From: CAYSCZ01 sp964429655
GTDB taxonomy: Bacteria > Bacteroidota > Bacteroidia > Cytophagales > Cyclobacteriaceae
Length of the DNA stretch: 64,000 nucleotides
Assembly: GCA_964429655.1 (NCBI GenBank)
Contig: CAYSCZ010000007.1
Location: forward strand, 1-64,000
Direction of reading: 5' to 3'
This document shows positions 35,070 to 43,373 of the stretch, in pieces (the stretch's first letter is position 1; each line of letters opens with the position of its first letter). The translations under genes and the position numbers were made by a program. Below the pieces are notes generated by a model. It was given only the letters and a program-made list of their open reading frames with translations, was not told the DNA's origin and did no database searches.

Positions 35070-35996
35070 CTAAAATGAAAAATGCTTTTGGAATGATTGC
35101 AGTTCTTCAACAAGACTCCTGGACTCTGGAAAAGTAACATAATTTTTCAGTTTTGTTTCCGGTGATACTTTAATTTCCTTAAGGAAAATATGCTGATTCG
35201 AGAATATAAGTTCCAGGTGATCGAATATTTCCTGGAGTGCTTCTACTATATCAAGTATTTGGAGGTTTTTATCAACCACATTGTATGTACCTTTGGGAAC
35301 CTCATTTAACACTACCTGCCTGATAATATCAACCAGATAGTCCATATGGATAAAGGCCCTGTGCTGCTTACCATCTCCAAAAATTTGAATTCTTTGCTTG
35401 TAATTTGAATCAAACATAAACTTATTGATTACCGCATCAAAACGCATACTGCCACTAAAACCATATACATTCCCACAACGAAGAATTGTCGCATTCCTTT
35501 CTTCCATCAATCGATCAACGTGCTCTTCACCTCTTAATTTTGAAATGCCATAATATGTATTTGGATTTGGAATTGAATCCTCATTGAGATAGTGCTCATA
35601 TGTGCCGTAAACCGATATGCTACTTATGTAAATTAATTGTTCAATGTTATTATTGCTCTCCTCCAGGGCATATGTCAATTCGGCCGTTCCCCAATGATTT
35701 ATTTGTTCATAAAAGTGGGGGTCAATGTTTGAAAAAGGTGTGGTTACCTTTGCAGCTAAGTGTATTACCTTATCAACTTTTTCAAGCGCAAACTTCAACT
35801 TCCTTGAGTCGAGAATCTCACCTTCTATAAGTTTTACTTTTTGTCCGCCTTCAATTTTATTTCCAAGGAATAAGTTAAAATTTCCTTTACTAAGGTTATC
35901 ATAAAGATGAATTTCAGATACTTCAGGGCATGCAGCCAGCGTTCTGGTTAATTCAGATCCTATGTAGCCAGCCCCTCCTGTTAATAAAATTTTCAT
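35070..35996 (-). CDS. NAD-dependent sugar-nucleotide epimerase/dehydratase (SDR)
   Basis: A 308-residue extended short-chain dehydrogenase. It has the NAD-binding GGAGYIG at residues 7-13, DNLSKGN near 34, and the catalytic Tyr-x-x-x-Lys as YGISK near 149, with the preceding Ser in SSISVYG. It probably acts on a nucleotide sugar (UDP-glucose/galactose type), but the substrate is not fixed by sequence. The start is only three bases after the stop of the sulfonucleotide reductase gene, so the two are co-expressed. That pairing could point to surface glycan or sulfated-sugar metabolism, though this is only inference. Confidence 0.9.
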   Translation of the reverse strand: MKILLTGGAGYIGSELTRTLAACPEVSEIHLYDNLSKGNFNLFLGNKIEGGQKVKLIEGEILDSRKLKFALEKVDKVIHLAAKVTTPFSNIDPHFYEQINHWGTAELTYALEESNNNIEQLIYISSISVYGTYEHYLNEDSIPNPNTYYGISKLRGEEHVDRLMEERNATILRCGNVYGFSGSMRFDAVINKFMFDSNYKQRIQIFGDGKQHRAFIHMDYLVDIIRQVVLNEVPKGTYNVVDKNLQILDIVEALQEIFDHLELIFSNQHIFLKEIKVSPETKLKNYVTFPESRSLVEELQSFQKHFSF

Positions 35997-35999
35997 TGA

Positions 36000-36656
36000 T
36001 TATTTTTTTATGAGATCGGTATGCAACCCACATTCAACTTTGTTCATACCATACCATCGGGCTTCTCTTTCCTGCATCTCAGGATCTATTTTTCGGGTAC
36101 ATGGTTCACAACCTATACTAAGATATCCTTTCGACTCCATGGGATGCTTCGGTAGGTTATGCTGTTTGATGTAGTCGTAAATCATTTTTGAATTCCAGTC
36201 CAGCATTGGATGAAAGCGCATCGCCCGGAAAGGAGTCCTTTCATATACGTTCATGGATTTTCTAAATTTACTTTGATCGGCCCTCACACCATTGATCCAG
36301 ATGTCATACTGATTAAGAAGTTTTTCTGTTGGTTGGGTTTTATTCAAATAACAGCAGTAATCGGGATCAATAGTAAACAATAGCTTATGGTTAGAATCCA
36401 TTTGCATGTAACGTGGTGTGTCTGACTTAATGTTGATTACCCTGATACCAAAATCCTCTCTGATCTTCTCTTTGAACGAAATCGTCTCTGGAAAATGATA
36501 GCCTGTATTTAAGAAGTAAATTGGTATCTCCTGGTCAATCTTGCTTAATATGTGCAACAATACCAAGCTATGTGATTGGAATGAAGAGGTAGCAAATAGT
36601 TTCTTACCTTCATCCTGGAGTTCTTTGATATGATTTTTAATTGATTTTGTATCCAA
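36000..36656 (-). CDS. cysH: Adenylyl-sulfate (APS)-type sulfonucleotide reductase, CysH family
   Basis: A 218-residue cytosolic enzyme reducing adenylyl sulfate (or PAPS) to sulfite for cysteine synthesis. The N-terminal PP-loop-like region has TSSFQSHSLVLLHIL. Cys-Cys at DYCCYLNKTQP and Cys-x-x-Cys at GCEPCTRKI together are the ligands of a [4Fe-4S] cluster, the mark of APS rather than classical PAPS reductases. The catalytic Cys is in the C-terminal ECGLH motif. ATP sulfurylase and sulfite reductase genes are not in the window. The following epimerase gene begins three bases downstream. It is divergent from the PTPS gene with about 160 bases shared. Confidence 0.92.
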   Translation of the reverse strand: MDTKSIKNHIKELQDEGKKLFATSSFQSHSLVLLHILSKIDQEIPIYFLNTGYHFPETISFKEKIREDFGIRVINIKSDTPRYMQMDSNHKLLFTIDPDYCCYLNKTQPTEKLLNQYDIWINGVRADQSKFRKSMNVYERTPFRAMRFHPMLDWNSKMIYDYIKQHNLPKHPMESKGYLSIGCEPCTRKIDPEMQEREARWYGMNKVECGLHTDLIKK

Positions 36657-36817
36657 TTTATTATGGTTAATTACTTAAGTACGATGACTGTCAATAAGCG
36701 TATTCAAAATTGTGAATAATTTATCGGCCAGTTACCATTAACAGACAATGTTTAGCAAACAAAACAATTTATTAAACAAATCAATCCAATATCCAGTTTA
36801 AAAGACCGAATTTAATT

Positions 36818-37225
36818 ATGAAAGTAGCAGTTTACAGAAAAGAACATTTTAATGCAGCACACAGACTGCATAATCCCAACTGGGATGATGAAAAAAATAA
36901 TGCTGTGTTTGGAAAGTGCAACAATCCTAATTGGCATGGTCATAACTACGATTTAATCGTGAAATTATTGGGGGAACCAGATCCTGAAACAGGATATGTT
37001 TATGATATGAAGAAACTTAGTGATATCATCAAAGAACATGTAACGAATAAGTTTGACCATAAAAATCTAAACTTAGATACAGAAGAATTTAAAAACCTTA
37101 ATCCTACCGCAGAAAATATAGCCATTGTGATATACAACATACTGCGAGATAAAATTGAAGATAAATTGGAATTAAAAATAAGACTATATGAAACCGAAAG
37201 AAACTTTGTTGAATACCCGGGATAA
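36818..37225 (+). CDS. 6-pyruvoyl-tetrahydropterin synthase-type protein (PTPS/QueD superfamily)
   Basis: A 135-residue T-fold enzyme. The zinc histidines are in HFNAAHRLH (about residues 10-18) and WHGHNY (about 46-51). The catalytic Cys sits five residues before the HGH (CNNPNWHGH), the spacing of tetrahydrobiopterin-pathway PTPS; QueD of queuosine synthesis usually has CxxxHGH. Downstream segments (DHKNLNLD, PTAENIA, YETERNFVEY) also resemble eukaryotic PTPS. It would act on dihydroneopterin triphosphate, the product of GTP cyclohydrolase I encoded by the overlapping next gene. A role in BH4-like pterin synthesis is likely, while queuosine remains possible. Confidence 0.85.
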   Translation: MKVAVYRKEHFNAAHRLHNPNWDDEKNNAVFGKCNNPNWHGHNYDLIVKLLGEPDPETGYVYDMKKLSDIIKEHVTNKFDHKNLNLDTEEFKNLNPTAENIAIVIYNILRDKIEDKLELKIRLYETERNFVEYPG

Positions 37226-37889
37226 TGAAGAAATAGCCATAGATGATTTTGGTGAGGATCATGTGGGTAGTTCTACAGCCACCCCGCTGAGGGCGGATGC
37301 TTTTGAGATGGATGATGATTTAAAGATTGAATTAATCTCAAAACACTTCAAAGAGATCATGCACATTCTTGGGATGGATTTAGATGATGATAGCCTCCAG
37401 GGGACACCTTACAGGGTGGCAAAAATGTATGTCAAAGAAGTTTTTAGCGGTTTAAATCCAAAGAATAAACCCCATGCCAAGCTTTTTGAAAATAAGTTTG
37501 GTTATGATCAAATGCTCGTTGAAAAGGATGTCACCTTTTACTCACATTGTGAACATCACTTTGTTCCAATCTATGGTAAAGCACACGTGGCATATTTTTC
37601 CAGCGGTAAGGTAATTGGCTTGTCAAAAATCAATAGAATCGTACAGTATTTTTCGAAGAGGCCTCAGGTCCAGGAACGGCTTACAGTTCAGATTGCTGAA
37701 GAATTGAAGGAAACCCTAAAAACAGATGATGTTGCTGTTGTGCTTGATGCAACCCATATGTGTGTTTCTTCCAGAGGTGTTAATGATACCAATAGCAGAA
37801 CAGGTACTGCCTATTTTGGCGGGAAGTTCAAAAATGAGCATATTAAAAGTGAGTTCCTCAACTATATAAACACAGACACTAAGAATTAA
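37188..37889 (+). CDS. folE: GTP cyclohydrolase I
   Basis: A 233-residue enzyme converting GTP to 7,8-dihydroneopterin triphosphate, the entry to folate and pterin synthesis. The Zn site is YSHCEHHFVP with Cys and His residues plus the second Cys in THMCVSSRGV; the core GKVIGLSKINRIVQYFSKRPQVQERLT is fully conserved. The ATG at 37188 lies inside the PTPS gene, overlapping it by 38 bases. The N-terminal residues (DFGEDHVGSSTATPLRADAF) resemble other Bacteroidota FolE, supporting that start. The overlap with PTPS suggests coupled translation. Confidence 0.95.
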   Translation: MKPKETLLNTRDNEEIAIDDFGEDHVGSSTATPLRADAFEMDDDLKIELISKHFKEIMHILGMDLDDDSLQGTPYRVAKMYVKEVFSGLNPKNKPHAKLFENKFGYDQMLVEKDVTFYSHCEHHFVPIYGKAHVAYFSSGKVIGLSKINRIVQYFSKRPQVQERLTVQIAEELKETLKTDDVAVVLDATHMCVSSRGVNDTNSRTGTAYFGGKFKNEHIKSEFLNYINTDTKN

Positions 37890-37898
37890 TATTAATCA

Positions 37899-38924
37899 AT
37901 GACTGATCTTTTAGAGATCAGAGAAGAAGGGATATATTGTCCCATTGGTGATTTTTATATTGATCCCTGGGTTGGCGTAAAAAAAGCAGTGATTACTCAT
38001 ACACATGCGGACCACGCAAGGCCTGGTTCGGATCAATATCTGATCCACAAGCATTCGGAGGTTATATTGAAATTGAGGCTTGGTGAAGTGAATGTTCAAA
38101 CACTGGATTATGGTGAATCAATTTTTATCAGTGGAATTAAATTATCCCTTCATCCTGCAGGGCACATTATAGGATCTTCACAGATAAGACTAGAGTATAA
38201 AGGACATGTAACTGTAATTAGTGGAGACTACAAGCTTGATGATGACAGTTTTAGTCAACCTTTCGAATTGGTGAAATGTGATACTTTCGTTACTGAATCC
38301 ACTTTCGGGTTGCCTGTATTCCAATGGCCAAAACAGGAATTGGTTTACAATAATATAAACGAGTGGTGGAGATCAAACCAACAAGATGGTAAGACCAGCG
38401 TGCTAATAGTTTATGCTTTGGGTAAAGCTCAAAGAATTCTAAAAAATATCGATACGTCTATCAGTAATATTTTTGTTCATGGAGCCATATGGAATGTGCA
38501 TGACACGCTGCTATCAGCTGGATTTGATTTACCAAAAGTAACCCGGGTTACACCTGATCAGGATAGAAAGATGTTTGCAGGAAACCTGATATTGGCAACT
38601 AACTCGTCCTTAGGTACTTCATGGATTAAAAAATTCCATCCTTATGAGACAGCAATGGCATCTGGCTGGATGAACATAAGGGGTATTAAACGAAGAAGAA
38701 ATGCAGGCCGGGGCTTTATAATATCAGACCATGCTGATTGGAATGGACTGAATCAAGTCATAAAAGAAACTGAGGCACATACTGTTTACATAACCCACGG
38801 TTATAAGTCAGTACTTTCAAAATACTTGAATGGGCACAAGATCAATGCTTTTGAATTAGAGACCGAATTTGAAGGAGAACCTGTGGAAGACAACGGCAAA
38901 ATGGATAATTTTATAGATCAATAG
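37899..38924 (+). CDS. Ligase-associated DNA exonuclease (metallo-beta-lactamase fold)
   Basis: A 341-residue protein with the MBL metal site THTHADHARPG (about residues 32-42) and a second His in GHIIGSSQIRLE. A beta-CASP-like region follows, with SDHADWNGL near 267 and YITHGYKS near 292. This fits the ligase-associated DNA exonuclease family, whose genes normally travel with an ATP-dependent DNA ligase, an Lhr-like helicase and a phosphoesterase. Here the ligase gene is about 2.3 kb downstream, separated by hppA, and the helicase and phosphoesterase are absent. It likely trims DNA ends for repair. Confidence 0.9.
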   Translation: MTDLLEIREEGIYCPIGDFYIDPWVGVKKAVITHTHADHARPGSDQYLIHKHSEVILKLRLGEVNVQTLDYGESIFISGIKLSLHPAGHIIGSSQIRLEYKGHVTVISGDYKLDDDSFSQPFELVKCDTFVTESTFGLPVFQWPKQELVYNNINEWWRSNQQDGKTSVLIVYALGKAQRILKNIDTSISNIFVHGAIWNVHDTLLSAGFDLPKVTRVTPDQDRKMFAGNLILATNSSLGTSWIKKFHPYETAMASGWMNIRGIKRRRNAGRGFIISDHADWNGLNQVIKETEAHTVYITHGYKSVLSKYLNGHKINAFELETEFEGEPVEDNGKMDNFIDQ

Positions 38925-38962
38925 TGCAATCCAATTAAATTTTTATAATTGATCCTAACTGA

Positions 38963-38970
38963 TATCTTTG
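38963..38970 (+). promoter_or_regulatory. -7 box of hppA
   Basis: TATCTTTG is a full match to TAnnTTTG, 34 bases before the hppA ATG, in the 80-base gap after the exonuclease gene. The -33 region is A/T-rich with only a weak ATTT. The hppA and ligase genes probably start their own transcript here. Confidence 0.45.
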
Positions 38971-39004
38971 CAAAAATTTTTTCAAACCTGACTTTGACTT
39001 AAAA

Positions 39005-41215
39005 ATGACAAACATAATCTTCCTCATCCCCGCCCTCGGATTAATCGGACTCTTGGTGATGGCAATGAAATCAAGATGGGTTATAAAACAACATTCCGGT
39101 GATGAAAGAATGCAAGAAATTTCTAAATATATAGCTGATGGAGCAATGGCGTTTTTGAAAGCGGAGTGGAAAATCCTGGCATATTTTGTTGTTATAGCTG
39201 CTATCTTATTGGCATATTCTGGCACTTTAGTGCCTGATTCTCATCCGATTATAGCTATATCTTTTGTTATTGGTGCTTTACTTTCCGCCACTGCCGGGTA
39301 CATCGGTATGAATGTTGCAACTAAAGCAAATTCTAGAACAACCCAAGCTGCAAAAACCAGTTTACGAAAAGCTTTGAGTGTATCTTTCACTGGTGGCAGT
39401 GTTATGGGATTAGGCGTTGCTGGTTTAGCTGTTTTTGGCCTGGGTAGTTTGTTTATTGTATTCATTACCATTTTTGTTCCGGAGGGCGTGGCAGCAACAG
39501 GTATTGAAATGAGGACTGCAATAGAAGTCCTGGCAGGATTTTCCTTAGGCGCAGAATCAATAGCGCTTTTCGCAAGGGTAGGGGGTGGAATCTACACAAA
39601 AGCAGCAGACGTCGGCGCTGATTTAGTTGGAAAGGTTGAAGCTGGCATTCCCGAAGATGACCCTAGAAACCCCGCAACTATTGCAGATAATGTTGGGGAC
39701 AATGTCGGCGATGTAGCAGGGATGGGTGCAGACTTATTTGGCTCATATGTGGCTACTATCCTTGCATCAATGGTTTTAGGCCAGGAGATTGATGCTTCTG
39801 CTGACAAGTTTGGTGGTTTATCACCGATTTTATTGCCTATGGTAATGGCAGGAGTTGGTTTAATTTTCTCTATCGTAGGAACTGTTTTTGTAAGGATTAA
39901 AAACGATGACGGTAATGTACAGAAAGCCCTTAATTTAGGTAACTGGTCTTCAATAATTTTTACTGCAATTGCTGCATACTTCATTGTAACTTATCTATTA
40001 CCGCAGAACATGTCGATCAGAGGCTATGAATTCACATCCTTAAATGTTTACCTGGCTATTGTTCTGGGATTGATTGTTGGGGCAATTATGAGTGTTGTTA
40101 CAGAATACTACACATCAATGGGCCGAAGGCCTGTCAATTCTATAGTCAATCAATCATCTACGGGACATGCCACAAACATAATAGCTGGGTTAGCGGTAGG
40201 TATGGAGTCTACTGTCATCCCTATCCTTGTCTTAGCCACAGGAATCTTTGGATCTTATCAACTTGCAGGATTATATGGCGTGGGAATTGCTGCGGCAGGT
40301 ATGATGGCCACTACTGCCATGCAACTAGCAATTGATGCTTTTGGCCCGATAGCAGATAATGCTGGTGGGATAGCAGAGATGACAGAATTACCAAAAGAAG
40401 TCAGGGAAAAAACAGATCAATTGGATGCCGTTGGAAATACCACAGCTGCCTCAGGAAAAGGATTTGCAATTGCTTCCGCCGCACTGACCGCATTGGCTTT
40501 ATTTGCTGCTTTTGTAGGCCTTGCCGGAATAGATTCTATTGATATTTATAAAGCGGATGTTTTAGCTGGTTTATTTGTGGGTGGAATGATTCCCTTTATC
40601 TTTTCCTCTTTAGCTATCTCCGCAGTAGGCAGAGCAGCCATGGATATGGTCAATGAAGTGAGAAGACAATTCAAGGAAATTCCCGGAATAATGGAAAAAA
40701 AGGCAAAACCAGAATATGAAAAATGTGTAGAGATCTCTACAAAAGCATCCTTAAGGGAAATGTTGCTGCCGGGCTCGCTGGCTTTAGTTGTTCCAACTGT
40801 AGTGGGAGTGTTTTTCGGACCGGAAGTCCTGGGCGGTTTATTGGCAGGTATCACTGTTACAGGCGTTTTAATGGGTATGTTTCAAAATAACGCCGGTGGT
40901 GCCTGGGACAATGCAAAAAAGTCTTTTGAGAAAGGGGTTGAGATTAACGGGAAAATGGAGTATAAAGGCTCTGATGCCCATAAAGCTTCAGTGACCGGAG
41001 ATACTGTTGGTGATCCTTTTAAAGATACGTCTGGTCCTTCTATGAATATCCTAATTAAACTGACATCCATCGTAGCACTTGTCATCGCGCCGCATATTAG
41101 CGAAAAACCTCATGAACTGGGGTATGAAAAAGAAAATATTAACAAAGAGACTAAAATCAGTGTTACTAGAAATATTGATAAAAATGAAGCTGTGATAAAA
41201 AAAATATATGATTGA
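39005..41215 (+). CDS. hppA: K+-dependent membrane-bound pyrophosphatase (ion-pumping)
   Basis: A 736-residue integral membrane enzyme that hydrolyses pyrophosphate and pumps H+ and/or Na+ outward. The substrate loop DVGADLVGKVEAGIPEDDPRNP (about 200-221) and DNVGDNVGDVAGMGADLF are complete, and about 16 membrane segments are visible. The segment GNTTAASGKGFAI (about 477) has Ala and Gly at the two positions that distinguish K+-dependent from K+-independent enzymes (which carry Lys). The cation pumped cannot be told. A hydrophilic C-terminal tail of about 40 residues (after SIVALVIAPH) extends past the usual end. Its TGA stop overlaps the TTG start of the DNA ligase gene. Confidence 0.96.
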   Translation: MTNIIFLIPALGLIGLLVMAMKSRWVIKQHSGDERMQEISKYIADGAMAFLKAEWKILAYFVVIAAILLAYSGTLVPDSHPIIAISFVIGALLSATAGYIGMNVATKANSRTTQAAKTSLRKALSVSFTGGSVMGLGVAGLAVFGLGSLFIVFITIFVPEGVAATGIEMRTAIEVLAGFSLGAESIALFARVGGGIYTKAADVGADLVGKVEAGIPEDDPRNPATIADNVGDNVGDVAGMGADLFGSYVATILASMVLGQEIDASADKFGGLSPILLPMVMAGVGLIFSIVGTVFVRIKNDDGNVQKALNLGNWSSIIFTAIAAYFIVTYLLPQNMSIRGYEFTSLNVYLAIVLGLIVGAIMSVVTEYYTSMGRRPVNSIVNQSSTGHATNIIAGLAVGMESTVIPILVLATGIFGSYQLAGLYGVGIAAAGMMATTAMQLAIDAFGPIADNAGGIAEMTELPKEVREKTDQLDAVGNTTAASGKGFAIASAALTALALFAAFVGLAGIDSIDIYKADVLAGLFVGGMIPFIFSSLAISAVGRAAMDMVNEVRRQFKEIPGIMEKKAKPEYEKCVEISTKASLREMLLPGSLALVVPTVVGVFFGPEVLGGLLAGITVTGVLMGMFQNNAGGAWDNAKKSFEKGVEINGKMEYKGSDAHKASVTGDTVGDPFKDTSGPSMNILIKLTSIVALVIAPHISEKPHELGYEKENINKETKISVTRNIDKNEAVIKKIYD

Positions 41216-42801
41216 GACAGTTCGCTGAATTAGTCGATAAACTCGAGAATACCTCACTTACAAACAACAAGCTCAAATACCTAAAAGAATATTTTTTAAA
41301 AGCATCAGAAGATGATAAAGTTTGGGTAATTGCATTATTCAATCATAAAAGACCTAAGCGACAGGTAAATACCAAACGGCTCAGGCATTGGATTCATGAA
41401 GCCTCTGGATTACCGCCATGGCTCGTGGAGGAATGTTACTATGTTGTAGGTGACTTTGCAGAAACGCTTTCTTTACTTATTCCTAATACGGATAATAGCA
41501 CAAGTGATTATAGCTTATCCTACTGGATTAATTATTTGATAAGATTAAACACTTTAGAAGAAGAACAAAAGAAAAGTTATATCTTGATGGCATGGGCACA
41601 ATTATCCTGTCAGGAGAGGTTTGTGTTTAATAAGCTGATTACCGGCGGCTTTAGAATTGGTGTTTCAGCAAAATTAATATCCAGAGCATTAGCTGAAATA
41701 CATGATATTGATCCATCTATTGTAACCCATAAAATAATGGGCGAATGGAATCCCCAAAAAACTGCTTACGGCGACCTAATTTTAAATGATCAGTCGGCTG
41801 ACAACCTATCCAAACCCTATCCTTTTTATTTAGCTTACCCTCTTGAGCAAGATATCTCAGATCTTGGTCATCCTGATGATTGGAATGCAGAGTGGAAATG
41901 GGACGGCATCAGAATACAATTGATCAAACGTTCCAACGAGATTTTTTTGTGGTCTAGAGGCGAAGACCTGCTTACTAAGAAGTTTCCTGAAATGAATCTC
42001 TTAATTGATTTTTTTATCGATGATTTTGTGATTGATGGTGAATTACTGCCTTATAAAAATGGCGAGATACTGTCTTTTCATGTTTTACAAACAAGAATAG
42101 GTCGGAAAACACTATCAAAAAAGATTCTTAGGGAAACACCCTGTGCAATCTTAGCTTATGATATACTTGAATACGAAGGTAAGGATATTAGAGAAAAAAC
42201 TTTTAAGGAAAGGAGGGCGATACTAAAAAACGTTATCCTTCAAATTGATAAACCAGATTTGATAAAATTATCGGATGATGTAATTTTTAATAAATGGTCG
42301 GAACTGGAAGCATACAGAAGACAGGCGGATGAATTTAGAGCTGAGGGCCTGATGATCAAAAGAAAAGATTCGGTTTATAAAACCGGACGTAGACGTGGGG
42401 ATTGGTGGAAATGGAAAGTTGATCCTATGACTGTAGATGCTGTGATGATTAATGCTCAAAAGGGACATGGAAGACGAGCAGATATTTTCTCAGATTACAC
42501 GTTGGCGGTTTGGCATGAAGGAGAATTGGTGCCATTTGCAAAAGCCTACTCAGGATTAACAGATGCAGAAATGAGAGAAGTCAATCGATTTATAAAAAAG
42601 AATACTACCGGGAAGTATGGTCCGGTAAGGACGGTTACTCCGGAATTGGTATTTGAAATAGCATTTGAAGGCATTCAAAGGTCTAATAGGCATAAATCGG
42701 GGATAGCCGTACGATTTCCACGTATCCATCGTTGGAGAAAGGATAAAAATGCTAAAGAAGCCAATAATTTGGAAGACCTATTTAAACTTTTAAAAAATTG
42801 A
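41212..42801 (+). CDS. ATP-dependent DNA ligase
   Basis: A 529-residue ligase. I use a TTG start at 41212: the resulting N-terminus (RQFAELVDKLENT) matches the start of the bacterial ATP-dependent ligase family paired with the exonuclease above. The N-terminal DNA-binding domain (1 to about 200) precedes the adenylation domain with Lys229 in EWKWDGIR, the adenylated residue. Further motifs are SRGEDL near 248, DGELL near 280, AEGLMIKR near 380 and WWKWK near 402, then an OB fold. It seals nicks or end-joining products using ATP, alongside the usual NAD+-dependent LigA. It begins inside the hppA stop (TTGA) and ends inside the start of the next gene (TTGA). Confidence 0.93.
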   Translation: MRQFAELVDKLENTSLTNNKLKYLKEYFLKASEDDKVWVIALFNHKRPKRQVNTKRLRHWIHEASGLPPWLVEECYYVVGDFAETLSLLIPNTDNSTSDYSLSYWINYLIRLNTLEEEQKKSYILMAWAQLSCQERFVFNKLITGGFRIGVSAKLISRALAEIHDIDPSIVTHKIMGEWNPQKTAYGDLILNDQSADNLSKPYPFYLAYPLEQDISDLGHPDDWNAEWKWDGIRIQLIKRSNEIFLWSRGEDLLTKKFPEMNLLIDFFIDDFVIDGELLPYKNGEILSFHVLQTRIGRKTLSKKILRETPCAILAYDILEYEGKDIREKTFKERRAILKNVILQIDKPDLIKLSDDVIFNKWSELEAYRRQADEFRAEGLMIKRKDSVYKTGRRRGDWWKWKVDPMTVDAVMINAQKGHGRRADIFSDYTLAVWHEGELVPFAKAYSGLTDAEMREVNRFIKKNTTGKYGPVRTVTPELVFEIAFEGIQRSNRHKSGIAVRFPRIHRWRKDKNAKEANNLEDLFKLLKN

Positions 42802-43226
42802 ATCGAACCATATTTATTTTATCAGCTATAATTTTATTTCCTAGTGGATTACAAGCGCAGGTGGACATTACTGGTAAGTGGAAAACGATAGATGATAATA
42901 CCAATGAGCCAAGGTCTATAGTTGAGATTTATCAGAAAAATGGAGAATACTTTGGAAACATTATCAAAATATTTACCAAACTGGGTGAAGACCCTGATCC
43001 TATATGTGAAGAATGTACAGATTACAGAAAAAATAAAAAAGTGATTGGTATGGAGATAATATCTTCCATGAAAAAAGATGAAGACGTGTTTAGTGGAGGG
43101 AAAATTCTTGACCCGGAAGATGGAAATTCATATAGGTGTAAAATGTGGTTGGACAATGAAGGTAACCTAAAAGTAAGGGGCTATTTATTTTTCTTCCACA
43201 GGACTCAGACCTGGTTGAGGGTATGA
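42798..43226 (+). CDS. Exported DUF2147-family protein
   Basis: A 142-residue protein with a signal peptide (residues 1-20, ending LQAQ) and the DUF2147 pattern: DITGKWKTIDD, IVEIYQKNGEYFGNI, an Asp/Pro/Cys loop (EDPDPICEECTDY) and RGYLFFFHRTQTWLRV. It is a lipocalin-like periplasmic protein of unknown function. The start is TTG at 42798, inside the ligase stop (TTGA), so translation is probably coupled. The first residues (NRTIFILSAIILF) make a normal signal peptide from that TTG, with no suitable ATG nearby. Confidence 0.85.
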   Translation: MNRTIFILSAIILFPSGLQAQVDITGKWKTIDDNTNEPRSIVEIYQKNGEYFGNIIKIFTKLGEDPDPICEECTDYRKNKKVIGMEIISSMKKDEDVFSGGKILDPEDGNSYRCKMWLDNEGNLKVRGYLFFFHRTQTWLRV

Positions 43227-43349
43227 ATCGATTATAGTATTCTGGTTAAAAACTGTTAAGGAGCCTTATAGAATGTGGAAAATAAAGAGTTTTTTTAATT
43301 AAATTGCTGATAGATTGGTTACCAATAGACCATTTTAAGTATTTAAACA

Positions 43350-43365
43350 TAGCTACGTGTAGCTA
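43350..43365. repeat. TAGCTA-cgtg-TAGCTA inverted/direct repeat before the sigma factor gene
   Basis: Two copies of the self-complementary hexamer TAGCTA separated by CGTG, ending eight bases before the ATG at 43374. With the inner C/G the arms are seven bases. It lies where a repressor or an RNA fold could control the sigma gene. The rest of the 147-base gap (43227-43373) is A/T-rich with no gene. Confidence 0.45.
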
Positions 43366-43373
43366 AAAGGTGT

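Noticed and set aside
36000..36656. PAPS reductase of the E. coli type
   Set aside because: The CC and CxxC cluster ligands are present, which the E. coli type lacks.
36818..37225. Simple annotation as QueD of queuosine synthesis
   Set aside because: The CxxxxxHGH spacing and the overlap with folE fit PTPS better; I keep queuosine as an alternative only.
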